Shown: piece after piece, positions 52,192-61,366 of the stretch
How the letters are laid out: each line of letters starts with the position of its first letter
How positions within the stretch are numbered: position 1 is the first letter of the stretch
Assembly: GCA_964583335.1 (NCBI GenBank)
Contig: CAZOVG010000004.1
Span: forward strand, 62,001 to 126,000
DNA: 64,000 nt
Direction: 5' to 3'
From: JAGNKE01 sp964583335
GTDB taxonomy: Bacteria > Pseudomonadota > Alphaproteobacteria > Micavibrionales > Micavibrionaceae
Translations under genes and position numbers: made by a program
Notes under the pieces: generated by a model
The model's input: only the letters and a program-made list of their open reading frames with translations
Database searches by the model: none
Told to the model about the DNA's origin: nothing

Positions 52192-53142
52192 ATGCTGTTT
52201 CCCGATTTCAAAGAACTGGTCGATATGGGGCGGCAGGCGCCGGGCGTCAAGCTTGTGCGGCGGCGCAAGGCTGTCTCCACGCTGACGGGCGATTATAAAT
52301 CGCCGTTCCGGGGGCGTGGGCTGGAGTTTGAAGAAGTGCGTGGATACGTGGCCGGGGACGACGTGCGGAATATCGACTGGCGGGTCACGGCACGGACGGG
52401 GGCGCCGCATATCAAGCTTTATTCAGAAGAGCGTGAGCGCAGCGTCATCGTCTGCATCGACAGCAACGATTCCATGCGGTTCGGAACGCGGGGGACGTTT
52501 AAATCGGTTCAGGCCGCGCGGCTGGCGGCGCTGATCGGGTGGATCGCCGTTCAGGAGGGGAACAGGCTCGGGGCTTCGTTCTTCGGGAACGTGCCCAACG
52601 GCAAGCGGTTTTACGGACCGCGCCGTTCGCGGCGCTCGCTGTGGCGGATGTTTCATATGCTTTGCGACCCGGAGGACCATCATCCGCGCCCGGTGAGCAT
52701 GGACGAGCATCTTATGCTGCTTTCGCGGGCGGAGCCTCCGGGTTCGCTCATTTTCGTGATCAGCGATTTTCTTAACCCGGGTCGGGATATCAAGAAGGCG
52801 CTCTCAAGCCTTCACAAGCGCGGAGACGTGGTTCTGGTTTCGGTGAACGATCCGGCGGATGCGGCGTTTTCAAAGGCCGGTACGGTGCTGTTTTCCGGCG
52901 GTGGGGCGCACGGGCGTTTCGTTGTGGACACGGAGGATATGCGCGGGCGTAAAGCTTACGAGAAGCAATGGATTCAGAACCGGGAGATGCTGAGCGACCT
53001 TGTTAAGGTTCTCGGGCTGGGGTTTGTGCAGGTTTACACCAACAGTGATGCGCGGGCCGAACTTGCGGCGGGATTGCGGCGCATCGGAAAGACGGGAGCG
53101 AGTCGTGCAGGACAAATCCGCCGAACTGCTGGCGCAGCTTAG
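52192..53142 (+). CDS. DUF58-domain protein
   Basis: A 316-residue protein with the DUF58 signature GRGLEFEEVRGYVAGDDVR followed by NIDWRVTARTG. A VWA-like fold follows, with the Asp of VCIDSNDSMRFG in a MIDAS-like position. I start it at ATG 52192 with GGAG upstream. It follows moxR by 24 bases and its 3' end overlaps the next gene by 38 bases. In Bat operons it links MoxR to the membrane VWA proteins. Confidence 0.92.
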   Translation: MLFPDFKELVDMGRQAPGVKLVRRRKAVSTLTGDYKSPFRGRGLEFEEVRGYVAGDDVRNIDWRVTARTGAPHIKLYSEERERSVIVCIDSNDSMRFGTRGTFKSVQAARLAALIGWIAVQEGNRLGASFFGNVPNGKRFYGPRRSRRSLWRMFHMLCDPEDHHPRPVSMDEHLMLLSRAEPPGSLIFVISDFLNPGRDIKKALSSLHKRGDVVLVSVNDPADAAFSKAGTVLFSGGGAHGRFVVDTEDMRGRKAYEKQWIQNREMLSDLVKVLGLGFVQVYTNSDARAELAAGLRRIGKTGASRAGQIRRTAGAA

Positions 53143-53590
53143 GGATATTAGAGGGCTGGACCCTTTTCCCTGGTGGCCGATCGCGCCGGGGTGGTGGTTC
53201 CTGCTGGCCTTTATGATTTTTGCCGCTGGTGCCCTTTATCTGGCAAGGAGCCTGTTCGTGAATTGGCGGAACGCCCGCGCATGGCGGGACGAGGCCAAAA
53301 GCATACTTAGCGATCTTAAGAGCGACTCCAAAAGGCCGGACAAGGAAAAGCTGGCCTCGCTCGGTATCCTGCTGCGCAAGCTGGCGATCCGGAAGCACGG
53401 GCGGGCCGTCTGCGCCGGGCTTGAGGGGCGCGAGTGGCTGCGGTGGCTGGCGCGGCACGATCCGAACGGGTTTGATTGGGAACGCGACGGGGCGTTTATC
53501 GCTGAATCGCCTTATGCGCCCGAAGAGCAAGTTTTACGCGGCGGGTCGCTGGAGCGGATGATCCGCGCAGTGGAAGGGTGGGTGAAGTAG
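53105..53590 (+). CDS. DUF4381-family membrane protein
   Basis: A 161-residue protein starting at GTG 53105 inside the end of the DUF58 gene, with GGGAG six bases upstream. The opening LLAQLRDIRGLDPFPWWPIA is the DUF4381 hallmark. One transmembrane helix follows (GWWFLLAFMIFAAGALYLA), and the rest is a cytoplasmic helical domain. DUF4381 genes are regular members of MoxR/Bat operons in proteobacteria. The next gene starts two bases after its stop. Confidence 0.88.
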   Translation: MQDKSAELLAQLRDIRGLDPFPWWPIAPGWWFLLAFMIFAAGALYLARSLFVNWRNARAWRDEAKSILSDLKSDSKRPDKEKLASLGILLRKLAIRKHGRAVCAGLEGREWLRWLARHDPNGFDWERDGAFIAESPYAPEEQVLRGGSLERMIRAVEGWVK

Positions 53591-53591
53591 C

Positions 53592-54602
53592 ATGTTCACG
53601 TTCGCCTGGCCTTCTATGATCCTGCTCGTGTTTCTGCCGTTCATCGTGCGTTATCTTTTGCCGCCTGCGCGGCGCGGAGGCGATCAGGCCGCCGTGCGGT
53701 TCGGGTATATGAACCGCATCATGGACGCGTTTTCGGGCGTGACGCTCAAGGCCAGCATCCCTTCCTATTTCCTTATCACGCTTTTATCGCTGCTGTGGCT
53801 GAGTCTGGTTTTGGCACTGATGCAGCCGCAGATCATCAATAAAATCGAAGACATTCCCAGCGAGGGATACGATATCGTTCTGGCGGTCGATTTGTCGGGT
53901 TCGATGCGGGCGATGGATTTCCAGAAGGGGTGGCTGCCGGTCAGTCGCTTCGATATCGCGCGGGAGGTGGTGGGCGATTTCGTGAAAGGGCGGAAGGAGG
54001 ACCGGATCGGCCTGGTTCTGTTCGGTAGTTTTGCCTATCAATACGCGCCTCTGACCCTCGATCACAAGGCCGTCGTGAAGATGCTGAACGATACGGTCAT
54101 TTCGATGGCGGGGGATGGGACGGCGATCGGTGACGCGATCGGGCTGTCGGTCAAGGCCTTGCGAGAGCGGCCCGAGAAATCCCGGATCATCATCCTGCTG
54201 ACCGACGGCGAGGACACGGCCAGTTCCATCCCGCCCTTGCAGGCCGCCAAGCTGGCGAAACAATATGGGATCAAGATTTACACGATCGGCATCGGGCGCG
54301 ATGGTATGATTCCTTATGGCCTTGGCATGGCGCGGACGGTTTCGGACGGAACGTTGCTCAGGTCCATCGCGCAACAAACGGGCGGAAGCTTTTTCGCGGC
54401 TTCGGACACGGACGCGCTTAAAAAAGTTTATGAGCAGATCGACCGGCTTGAAAAGACCAAGGCGGAATCGCGCACGTACGTGACGCGGACTCCGCTTTTC
54501 CGATATCCGCTCGGGTTCGCGTTTTTCCTTTTGTTCTTGATGGCTATTGCGCCGTTGTTTGTCTCCAATATTCCGAAGGCGAAGGGCGGACGATATGCTT
54601 AG
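53592..54602 (+). CDS. BatA-like VWA-domain membrane protein
   Basis: A 336-residue protein with hydrophobic helices at both ends and a central VWA domain. MIDAS residues are VDLSGSMRAM (DxSxS), GDGTAIGDAIG (Thr) and LLTDGEDTASS (Asp). The VWA faces the periplasm or cytoplasm depending on topology, which I cannot fix; known BatA is inner-membrane bound. It overlaps the following gene by eight bases. Role in family: part of the aerotolerance (Bat) complex that acts with MoxR. Confidence 0.9.
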   Translation: MFTFAWPSMILLVFLPFIVRYLLPPARRGGDQAAVRFGYMNRIMDAFSGVTLKASIPSYFLITLLSLLWLSLVLALMQPQIINKIEDIPSEGYDIVLAVDLSGSMRAMDFQKGWLPVSRFDIAREVVGDFVKGRKEDRIGLVLFGSFAYQYAPLTLDHKAVVKMLNDTVISMAGDGTAIGDAIGLSVKALRERPEKSRIIILLTDGEDTASSIPPLQAAKLAKQYGIKIYTIGIGRDGMIPYGLGMARTVSDGTLLRSIAQQTGGSFFAASDTDALKKVYEQIDRLEKTKAESRTYVTRTPLFRYPLGFAFFLLFLMAIAPLFVSNIPKAKGGRYA

Positions 54603-56850
54603 TTCAGGAGTCGCAGGTTTTCATTTCGCCGAGCCGCAGTGGGTGCCTGCGCTTTTGCTCATTCCGCTGGTTTGGGGGATGTATCGTCTGTTCAAGGCGA
54701 ATACGCAGCAGGGGCAAAAGCTGCGGGCGTTTGCGGACGCGCATCTTCTGCCGCACCTGCTTGAGGATCACCGCGCGGCGGGCGGCGGATTTTCGGCGCT
54801 GCATTCCCTGACCTTGTGGTCGATTGTTTGGGCCTGCGCCGTTCTGGCGATGGCGGGGCCGCGCTGGGATTACACCGATACAAAAGTTTACAGGCCTTCG
54901 GGCGAACTCATTATCTTGCTTGATCTTTCTCGTTCTATGGATGTCGCGGACGTCAAGCCTTCGCGCCTTGGCCGTGCGCGGCAGGAGATTGGGGACGTCT
55001 TACATTACGCGCAGGGCGTGAATATCGGGCTGGTGGCGTTCGCGAAGATTCCGCATATGATTGCGCCGCTGACCGACGACCGTCAGACTCTCATGCGGCT
55101 TTTGCCCTCGATCAAGACGGAACTGGTTTATACGCAAGGCAGCCGTCTGGTTCAGGCGCTGGATATGGCGGGGCGGATGCTTTCTCAGGATCAGGCTAAG
55201 ATCGAGCGGCATGTGCTTATTCTCAGTGACGGCGGGTACGAGGATCCTGAGGCGCAGATCTACCGGGCGATAAGGGCGTTGACCGACCGGGGCGTGCGTA
55301 TCCATGTCATCGGCGTTGGTACGGCGCAGGGCGGGCCCGTGCCGAACGGGCAGGGCGGTTTTTATAGGGGCAGAACTGGCAGCGCGATCATGGCGCCCGC
55401 CGATTTCGGTCGGCTCAGAGGTATCGCCCGGGACGGGCAGGGTGTTTATCTGGACGCGACCTATCAGCAGGAGGATACGCGCGCGTTTCTGGCTGAGATC
55501 GGCGCAGGGCAGGCCGACGAGCAGGAGGACGGGGAGCGGGTGATCCGGCAGTGGGAGGAGCGTTTTTATATTTTTCTTCTTCCCGGACTGCTTTTGATCC
55601 TGACGTGGTTCCGCCGGGGGGCGGTGTTTCCGGCTGTTCTTGTCGCGCTTATGTTTGTTCCTGCGCCCGCCCGCGCGGAGAGTGTGCGCGATTACTTTTT
55701 GACGGAGGAGCAAAAGGGGCGCAAGGCGCTTGAGGAGAAAAATTTCGAGCAGGCGGAGGAGATTTTTAAGGATGACGCCTATCGGCGCGGGGTCGTGCAA
55801 TACAAAGCTGGGGATTATGAGGGCGCGGCGGAGTCGTTCGATCAGGCCGACCGGCCTGAAGTTGCCGAGGATGCGCGTTATAATCTGGGTAATGCCCGAT
55901 TGATGGCGGGGCGGATCGAGGAGGCGATCAAGGCGTATGAAGAAGTTCTGAAGGGCAACCCCGAACATCAGGATGCGGCGCATAATCTGGAGATCGCCCG
56001 GAAGATGCTGGAAGAGCAGCGGCAGGATCAAAAGAGCGATCAGAGCCAACAAAATCAAGCCGATCAGAAGCAGCGGGCTGATCAAAAGCCGCAGAAGGGC
56101 GAACAGTCGCAAGAGCAGAAGCAGAAGGAAAATTCGCAGCAGGCCGAGAAGCAGCAGGAGCAAGGGGAGCAGCAGCCCTCCGAAGGGCAGGACAAAGCGA
56201 GCAAGGATCAGGGCGAAGAACAACAGCAAGCAGGGAAAGACTCTGCAAATCAGGACTCGCAGAAGGCCGAGGGCGAGCAGGAGAACGCGCAGGGCAAGGC
56301 GCAGTCCGAGGCGAAGGCCCCATCTCAAACCAAGCCCTCCGACACGTCCGAGGAGGGATATCCGCCCCAGCCCGGTGAGGAGCAGAAAAACGCCGAGGCC
56401 GCCAAGCCGAAGGAGGGCGAGCAGAAGAAGGATCAGGGCGAAGAGCAGAAGCAGGCTTCCAGCGGAGAGGAGGCTCAGCCGCCGCAGGAGCAGACGCCCA
56501 GCGGAGAAGGCTCGCAAGATCAATCCGAGCGGGAGCAGGGTGAGAAAAACAGCGCTTCAGAGCAGGAGCAAAAGGGCGATGAGACTTCGTCTTCTCCGGC
56601 GGGACCGCAGCCGCAGCCATCGCAGGATCAGTCGGGCCAACCGAGCGACAAGCCCGCCGATACGCGCCCGAGGCTTGCCGACGGCCCGGTCGAACCGCAA
56701 GGTGAGGGTCTGCCAGTCAGAACGCCGCAGGATGTCGATGCCGACCGATGGCTTGAGCGCATACAGAGTGACACGGAGACATTCCTCAAGAACAAGTTTT
56801 ACGTTGAATCGGAGACCCAAGGAGCGCGAGAAGGAGACAAGCCATGGTAA
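54595..56850 (+). CDS. BatB-BatC fusion: VWA domain + TPR + long charged low-complexity tail
   Basis: A 751-residue protein. Residues about 1-340 form a BatB-like VWA part with helices at the start and near residues 320-360; the MIDAS reads LLDLSRSMDVAD, with LILSDGGYEDP. A TPR part follows (RGVVQYKAGDYEGAAESF; NLGNARLMAGRIEEAIKAYE), as in BatC. From about residue 475 to 720 the protein is almost only Gln, Glu, Lys, Ser and Pro. BatB and BatC are separate in many bacteria, so this is a fusion. The ATG at 54595 overlaps the previous stop; its frame continues upstream but without a better start. The tail is expected to be disordered and may bind basic partners. Confidence 0.88.
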   Translation: MLSSGVAGFHFAEPQWVPALLLIPLVWGMYRLFKANTQQGQKLRAFADAHLLPHLLEDHRAAGGGFSALHSLTLWSIVWACAVLAMAGPRWDYTDTKVYRPSGELIILLDLSRSMDVADVKPSRLGRARQEIGDVLHYAQGVNIGLVAFAKIPHMIAPLTDDRQTLMRLLPSIKTELVYTQGSRLVQALDMAGRMLSQDQAKIERHVLILSDGGYEDPEAQIYRAIRALTDRGVRIHVIGVGTAQGGPVPNGQGGFYRGRTGSAIMAPADFGRLRGIARDGQGVYLDATYQQEDTRAFLAEIGAGQADEQEDGERVIRQWEERFYIFLLPGLLLILTWFRRGAVFPAVLVALMFVPAPARAESVRDYFLTEEQKGRKALEEKNFEQAEEIFKDDAYRRGVVQYKAGDYEGAAESFDQADRPEVAEDARYNLGNARLMAGRIEEAIKAYEEVLKGNPEHQDAAHNLEIARKMLEEQRQDQKSDQSQQNQADQKQRADQKPQKGEQSQEQKQKENSQQAEKQQEQGEQQPSEGQDKASKDQGEEQQQAGKDSANQDSQKAEGEQENAQGKAQSEAKAPSQTKPSDTSEEGYPPQPGEEQKNAEAAKPKEGEQKKDQGEEQKQASSGEEAQPPQEQTPSGEGSQDQSEREQGEKNSASEQEQKGDETSSSPAGPQPQPSQDQSGQPSDKPADTRPRLADGPVEPQGEGLPVRTPQDVDADRWLERIQSDTETFLKNKFYVESETQGAREGDKPW

Positions 56851-58673
56851 AGCCCCTTGTTCGTTTTTGCCTTTTAGGCGGTGTTTTGTTCATAGCCGTT
56901 TGTTTCAGCACGGCCTGCTGGGCGGCGTCTTTGACGGTCGAGGCGGACCGGCCGGCGGTTTATAAGGGGGAAAGCCTGACGCTTTCGATCATCCTGAGCG
57001 ACGCGCAGCAAGCGGGCGCTCCCGATCTCAGCCCTCTCGAAAAGGATTTCCAGATCGTTTCGCGGAGCCAGTCTTCGAGCGTCAACGTGATCAACGGCTC
57101 TTACAGCGCGAAGACGATCTGGACGCTTACACTCATGCCGAAGCGGACAGGTGTTTTGCGCATTCCGGCGATGAGCGTGCAGACCGGGAGCGGCGTTTTG
57201 CAGAGTCAGCCCATCGAGATTCAAGTTTCCGCCGGGGCTTCGCCCGTGGCCAAGCGCAAAGGCCGGGATGTTTATGTCACGGGGGAGGTCAGTGCCGCTT
57301 CGCCTGCCCTGAACTCGCCCGTGGTGTTCGTCGCGCGGCTTGTCGCCGCCAAGCCGGTTTATGAAATTTCCCACGGGGACTTGAAGATCGAGGATGCGAT
57401 TTTCGAAAAGCAAGGCGATCCGAAAATTTACGAGACAACCATCGACGGGCGTCCGGTCAGGGTGGTTGAACTGCGCTACCTTATCACGCCTCTTAAGCCC
57501 GGGCGGATGACCGTTCCGGCCTATGTTTTTCAGGGTATGATCAGCGGCGCTTCTGGAGGCGGAGGATCGCGCTTCGGGGCGCAGGATCCTCTGGGCATCT
57601 TTCAGGATTTCGGTATGTTCGCCGACATCATGGGGCAGCCCTTCACGCTTATGACGGATGAAGTTCAGCTGGACGTTCAGGACGCGCAGCCCGGCATCGA
57701 TCCGTGGATTCCCGCCGAGGGGTTGCAGATTTCAGACGTGCTTGAGGGCGAAAAAGGCGCGAAGGCCGGGGAGCCGATTACGCGCCGCCTCACGCAGGTG
57801 GTCAGCGGCAATACCGGGGAAATTCTGCCCAGCCTTGAATCTCAGGCGGCGCCGGAGAGAGATTTCACCGTTTACGCCGACAGCCCGGAAAAGGGGATTA
57901 ACGTCTCGCCGGACGGGAAGAAGGTCACGGGCTGGCGCGAGGAGACGTATACGCTGGTCCCCCGGCACGGGGGCAAGCTCGTCTTGCCGGAGATCAAGGT
58001 GGCGTGGTGGGATACGCGCAGTCAGACGGTCCGGTATGCGACCGTTGCCGCGCGCACGGTCGAGGTTTCCGGGCCTCCGCCTGCGCCTGATGCCGTGCCT
58101 GCTCAGACGCAGGCGCAAGCGGTTCAGTCCTCCGGGGGCTTTGTCCCGCCTCAGGTCGCTGACGTTCAGGCTCTCGGTCAGGCGGCTTTTACAAATATTT
58201 ATGTCGTCGGTTTTGTTGCTCTATTGCTCGGTCTTGCCGCTCTCTGGGTTATTCTCTCGTTAAATAAAAGCAGGAGGGAATCCAAAGTCTCCCCGCGCGC
58301 GCCCGAAGTCGAGGCGCCTGCCAATCAGAACAACCAACCGGCCCGCCGCTCGGTCAGCCTCAGCGATCTGCGAGGCGCCAAGGATGCGGATGAGCTTAAA
58401 TCTTTGATGCTTTTATATGCGGGCCAGATTTTCGGGCCCGGGGCGGCGCTCTCCCTAAAGGCGGCGGCGCAGGATTTTTCTAAGGGTCTTGATCCCGATG
58501 GTCGGAGAACGCTAAACGATTCCGTTCGCAGGCTGGAGGCTCTGCTTTATGCCGGAGCGCAGGAGAATTTCGAGCGTATCCGCAGCGATCTTGTTTCAGC
58601 GCTGGAGGGTTTTCGTCCGCCCAAGCGCGATGGGTCTCCCAAGATCCGGCTCGGGTCCCTCAACCCCAGCTAA
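56844..58673 (+). CDS. BatD-like oxygen-tolerance protein
   Basis: A 609-residue protein with a signal peptide (about residues 1-28), a periplasmic region of Ig-like beta domains and one transmembrane helix near residue 460 (NIYVVGFVALLLGLAALWVI), followed by a cytoplasmic helical domain. The BatD family pattern is visible in LTVEADRPAVYKGESLTL, FQIVSRSQSSS and YLITPLKPGRMTVPAY. It overlaps the previous gene (ATGGTAA). It completes the moxR-DUF58-DUF4381-batA-batBC-batD operon. Confidence 0.9.
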   Translation: MVKPLVRFCLLGGVLFIAVCFSTACWAASLTVEADRPAVYKGESLTLSIILSDAQQAGAPDLSPLEKDFQIVSRSQSSSVNVINGSYSAKTIWTLTLMPKRTGVLRIPAMSVQTGSGVLQSQPIEIQVSAGASPVAKRKGRDVYVTGEVSAASPALNSPVVFVARLVAAKPVYEISHGDLKIEDAIFEKQGDPKIYETTIDGRPVRVVELRYLITPLKPGRMTVPAYVFQGMISGASGGGGSRFGAQDPLGIFQDFGMFADIMGQPFTLMTDEVQLDVQDAQPGIDPWIPAEGLQISDVLEGEKGAKAGEPITRRLTQVVSGNTGEILPSLESQAAPERDFTVYADSPEKGINVSPDGKKVTGWREETYTLVPRHGGKLVLPEIKVAWWDTRSQTVRYATVAARTVEVSGPPPAPDAVPAQTQAQAVQSSGGFVPPQVADVQALGQAAFTNIYVVGFVALLLGLAALWVILSLNKSRRESKVSPRAPEVEAPANQNNQPARRSVSLSDLRGAKDADELKSLMLLYAGQIFGPGAALSLKAAAQDFSKGLDPDGRRTLNDSVRRLEALLYAGAQENFERIRSDLVSALEGFRPPKRDGSPKIRLGSLNPS

Positions 58674-58705
58674 AAAAATCGGGGCCGTTGTGGGGAACGG
58701 CCCCG
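58673..58705 (-). terminator. Rho-independent terminator for the minus-strand gene 58740-59270
   Basis: A 10-bp stem CGGGGCCGTT (58680-58689) with AACGGCCCCG (58696-58705) and a six-base loop. Read on the minus strand it is followed by a T-run (ATTTTTTTA over 58671-58679), so it ends the His-rich gene. On the plus strand the hairpin may also slow transcription leaving batD, but no T-run follows. Confidence 0.85.
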
Positions 58706-58739
58706 AAGGTGCGTGTGTGAGGACTTTAGAAATCGTCTT

Positions 58740-59270
58740 TTAGAAATTGAAGTAGAAGTTTATGCGGCGTGTGTCCGGCCGATAGTTGTTGTCGAGCATA
58801 CTGAGCACACTGTGAACGAGATAATCCTTATCTCTGTTCGACATTCTATGGCCGTTACGGCTGTGGTCGTAAGCGTAGGCCAGAATGAAGCCTTCGCGGG
58901 CAGCCTTTTGTTGGAAGAAATGCTTCGTCCCGTGTCCGCGGTATTTACCTTTACTGTCAATTACGATGAATACAGGAAGCCGATGGCGTGCGTGCCTCAA
59001 ATGTCTGGGAACGTGGACATCAAAGTTATAGCGGTTGTAATGGTATCCGCGCTTTTTGTGCCAATTATTATCGTGCCTATTGTCATAGCGCTTATCATCA
59101 TAGCGCTTATCATGCCGATCTTCTTGCCAGCCGTAGTTGGGCCCATGGCTTTTTCCGCCGCCGTGATGATTTTTGTGGCGGTGGTCATCGCCTGCGTATG
59201 CAGGTATGGCGAAGGTCAATATCGAGAGGGTCAGTAACGTTGCGAGCAGAGGTTTTTTCTTGTGCGTCAT
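58740..59270 (-). CDS. Secreted His/Arg/Asp-rich protein, putative metal-binding
   Basis: A 176-residue protein with a signal peptide (PLLATLLTLSILTFAIPAYA), so it is periplasmic or secreted. Its first 70 mature residues are full of His, Asp and Arg (DDHRHKNHHGGG; short repeats RYDDKRYDNRHD). The second half is more ordered (HRLPVFIVIDSKGKYRGHG; REGFILAYAYDHSRN). The ATG at 59270 has AAAGGA seven bases upstream; a TTG start at 59276 is less likely. The His-rich stretch suggests binding of zinc, copper or nickel. The strong terminator lies 35 bases after the stop. No family is known to me. Confidence 0.75.
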   Translation of the reverse strand: MTHKKKPLLATLLTLSILTFAIPAYAGDDHRHKNHHGGGKSHGPNYGWQEDRHDKRYDDKRYDNRHDNNWHKKRGYHYNRYNFDVHVPRHLRHARHRLPVFIVIDSKGKYRGHGTKHFFQQKAAREGFILAYAYDHSRNGHRMSNRDKDYLVHSVLSMLDNNYRPDTRRINFYFNF

Positions 59271-59364
59271 GGTCAAATCCTTTCACGCATGAAGTTGTTC
59301 TGACCATTTTACGTTTAGCAAAATTTAACCCTTCGAAAATTTTTTCACGAGCGTTTGGGAGGCG

Positions 59365-60330
59365 TCAGCGGGTCATTTCCTCAAAGAACGCCCAGATCTC
59401 GTCGGTGGCGTTAATCTCGGTGGTCGGGGTCGCGCCGCCGCCATGTCCGGCCCGTCCGCCCGGCCATGAGTGCGTGCCGTTTTCCAGAATCATATGGCGC
59501 ACGTCCAGCCCCTCGGGGCAATCGTAGTCGTAAAGGATCACTGTGGGTTTGTACTCGATCTTCTTAGGTTCTTTCTCGCAGCCGTTGATTTTCGCCCAGT
59601 ATTGGGATTGCCACAGGATGGGTTTCATCGGTGTGCCGTCCCATGCATCCTTAAACCGGGTTTCGTTTGCACCGCCTTCGGGTTTTATATGCGTGTCTTT
59701 CAGGCCGTTGATGATCAGCGCGGCCACGGGGCCTTTGGCCTTGGGTTCGTCGCCGAACATCGTGCCGACCACGGGGGCGATCACGGCGACCTTTTTAGAG
59801 AGTTCGATGCCCGCGCGGTGGCTCATCATCGCGCCGTTCGACATTCCTGTCACCAATACGCGCCCGGTGTCCACGGGATAATTTTTGACCATCTTGTCGA
59901 TAAGCGCGCTCAGAAAGCCGGCATCGTCCGTCTGGTTTTTCATCGCGTAGCCGCAGCAGTGCCAGAAGTTCCATGTCTTGAGTTTGTTTTTGAAGCGTCC
60001 GCTGCCACTCGGGAAAACCGCTATGAAGCCTTTCTCATTCGCCTTTTGAGAAAATTTCGACATCATCACGGCGTTTGCGCCGTTGCCCCCGCCGCCGTGC
60101 AGCATGATGACCAGGGGCACTTTTTTTCTACTGCCTACAACTTGTTCCGGGACATGCAGGATGTATTCGCGTTCCACGCCGTCATGCTCAATACTGTGGG
60201 TGACTTCGCCCCAGCCTTCGTTCTTCTTTTTACCCCAAGCGTTTGTTTCCAAGGTGGCAAAACTTAGAAGAAAACAGATCAAAAGGGCTGTCAGGCGGGG
60301 GTTAAAAAGGGATGTTTGGTATGGTTTCAT
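59365..60330 (-). CDS. Secreted PHB-depolymerase-like esterase (LpqC family)
   Basis: A 321-residue alpha/beta-hydrolase with a signal peptide (LTALLICFLLSFATLETNA). LVIMLHGGGGNGANAV is the oxyanion region. The nucleophile Ser is in VTGMSNGAMMSH, the Asp probably in LKDTHIKPEGG and the His in ILENGTHSWPGG. The family includes PHB depolymerases, feruloyl esterases and LpqC. Substrate cannot be named. It is complete and is the only gene of its transcription unit. Confidence 0.85.
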   Translation of the reverse strand: MKPYQTSLFNPRLTALLICFLLSFATLETNAWGKKKNEGWGEVTHSIEHDGVEREYILHVPEQVVGSRKKVPLVIMLHGGGGNGANAVMMSKFSQKANEKGFIAVFPSGSGRFKNKLKTWNFWHCCGYAMKNQTDDAGFLSALIDKMVKNYPVDTGRVLVTGMSNGAMMSHRAGIELSKKVAVIAPVVGTMFGDEPKAKGPVAALIINGLKDTHIKPEGGANETRFKDAWDGTPMKPILWQSQYWAKINGCEKEPKKIEYKPTVILYDYDCPEGLDVRHMILENGTHSWPGGRAGHGGGATPTTEINATDEIWAFFEEMTR

Positions 60331-60493
60331 GGAGCGGAGTTCCTATCGTCAGGCTTATCTTATTTATGGCTTGTTCTGAGCATTTCTCAAGGATTTTCTT
60401 GGGCTTGCAGGTGAATGCCGCACTGCACAACATCGTATGCTTTCCTCGGACGGTTCCGGGGCGGTATGATCGTGCTTACGGCGGGAGGTGTTT

Positions 60494-61264
60494 ATGGCGT
60501 CGAATAAGGATGTGCGGGGCGGTTTAGGCGGCGGCGATATCGACCAGATCCGTCAGAGAGTCTTGAGCGATGAGGGCCGCCCGGACGAGCGCGGTGTTCC
60601 GATCGACTATGAATGTGCCACCGTGGTTGCTTCCTTGACTGAACTCAGTAACGCACAGTTTTGTGATAAGGGCGCGATTATTCTTCCGCGCCGCCTTGAT
60701 GGCGATTTTAACGGTTTAGCTCAGCGCATGAGCCGCGATGTTTATGAGGGGAAGTTGCGCGGAGAGTTGCAATCGACATGGCAGCGCAATGTCGGTATCG
60801 CGCCGTCGTGGCTGGGTATCGAGACCGTTCGCAAGTATGCGGCGCAGACGGAGATGTTTGGTCAAGAGCTGAGTACCATTCTTGCTGATATGGATTATCT
60901 GGAAAGTTTGGGGCGTACGCCGCTGTTGAAGGTTTACTCTTATGATTACGACGACGATACGGTTGACCGTCCGCACGCCGATCCGTACACCCCGAATTAT
61001 GAAACCGGCGAACATTATGGGGATCGGTATATCACAGTTTACAATTCAAAGGTCACGCGTCATGCCCGTAATGAGGATGCCGAACCTTTGGCTTCACTTG
61101 ACCATATCCGGACATTCCGGCTTAAGCCCGGTGCGCCAGTAGGAACATTCCATAACGGTGATATCTGGCGTCAGGCTTGCGGTGAAAATACAAACGTCAA
61201 ACCGTTCATTCACTGGTCGGCGACCGAGATGGATGACGGGCCCAAGCTGATCCTGACGGCCTGA
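60494..61264 (+). CDS. Hypothetical protein with HxD...H pattern (possible iron/2OG-type fold)
   Basis: A 256-residue protein. The second half reads LLKVYSYDYDDDT, then PHADPYTPNYETGEHYGD, then GAPVGTFHNGDIWRQACG and VKPFIHWSATEMD. This is reminiscent of a double-stranded beta-helix with an HxD...H iron site (His in PHAD, later His in FIHWSA), as in DUF1826 and 2-oxoglutarate-dependent oxygenases, but I cannot confirm the fold. The ATG at 60494 is five bases after GGGAGG. It stands alone between the esterase and pirin genes. Confidence 0.65.
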   Translation: MASNKDVRGGLGGGDIDQIRQRVLSDEGRPDERGVPIDYECATVVASLTELSNAQFCDKGAIILPRRLDGDFNGLAQRMSRDVYEGKLRGELQSTWQRNVGIAPSWLGIETVRKYAAQTEMFGQELSTILADMDYLESLGRTPLLKVYSYDYDDDTVDRPHADPYTPNYETGEHYGDRYITVYNSKVTRHARNEDAEPLASLDHIRTFRLKPGAPVGTFHNGDIWRQACGENTNVKPFIHWSATEMDDGPKLILTA

Positions 61265-61366
61265 CTTGTCGCGCTCATTTCCTCATATCTGTAATGATGT
61301 AACGTTCGTCGTGCGTTAACGAATATTAATTCACGCTGGATCAGGCCAGCGGGAAACATCAAGAAC

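Noticed and set aside
55000..56523. A Leu-rich open frame antisense to the BatB-BatC gene, looking like a membrane protein
   Set aside because: The Leu runs are simply the reverse complement of CAG/GAG-rich Gln/Glu codons in the low-complexity tail.
56000..56700. Repeated short CAGAAG/GAGCAG-like units, considered as a tandem repeat or CRISPR-like array
   Set aside because: Units are irregular, in frame and code for a Gln/Glu/Lys tail; no constant repeat with unique spacers exists.
58680..58705. Hairpin as terminator of the bat operon
   Set aside because: The T-run is on the minus-strand side only, so it serves the gene at 58740-59270; a role on the plus strand is unproven.
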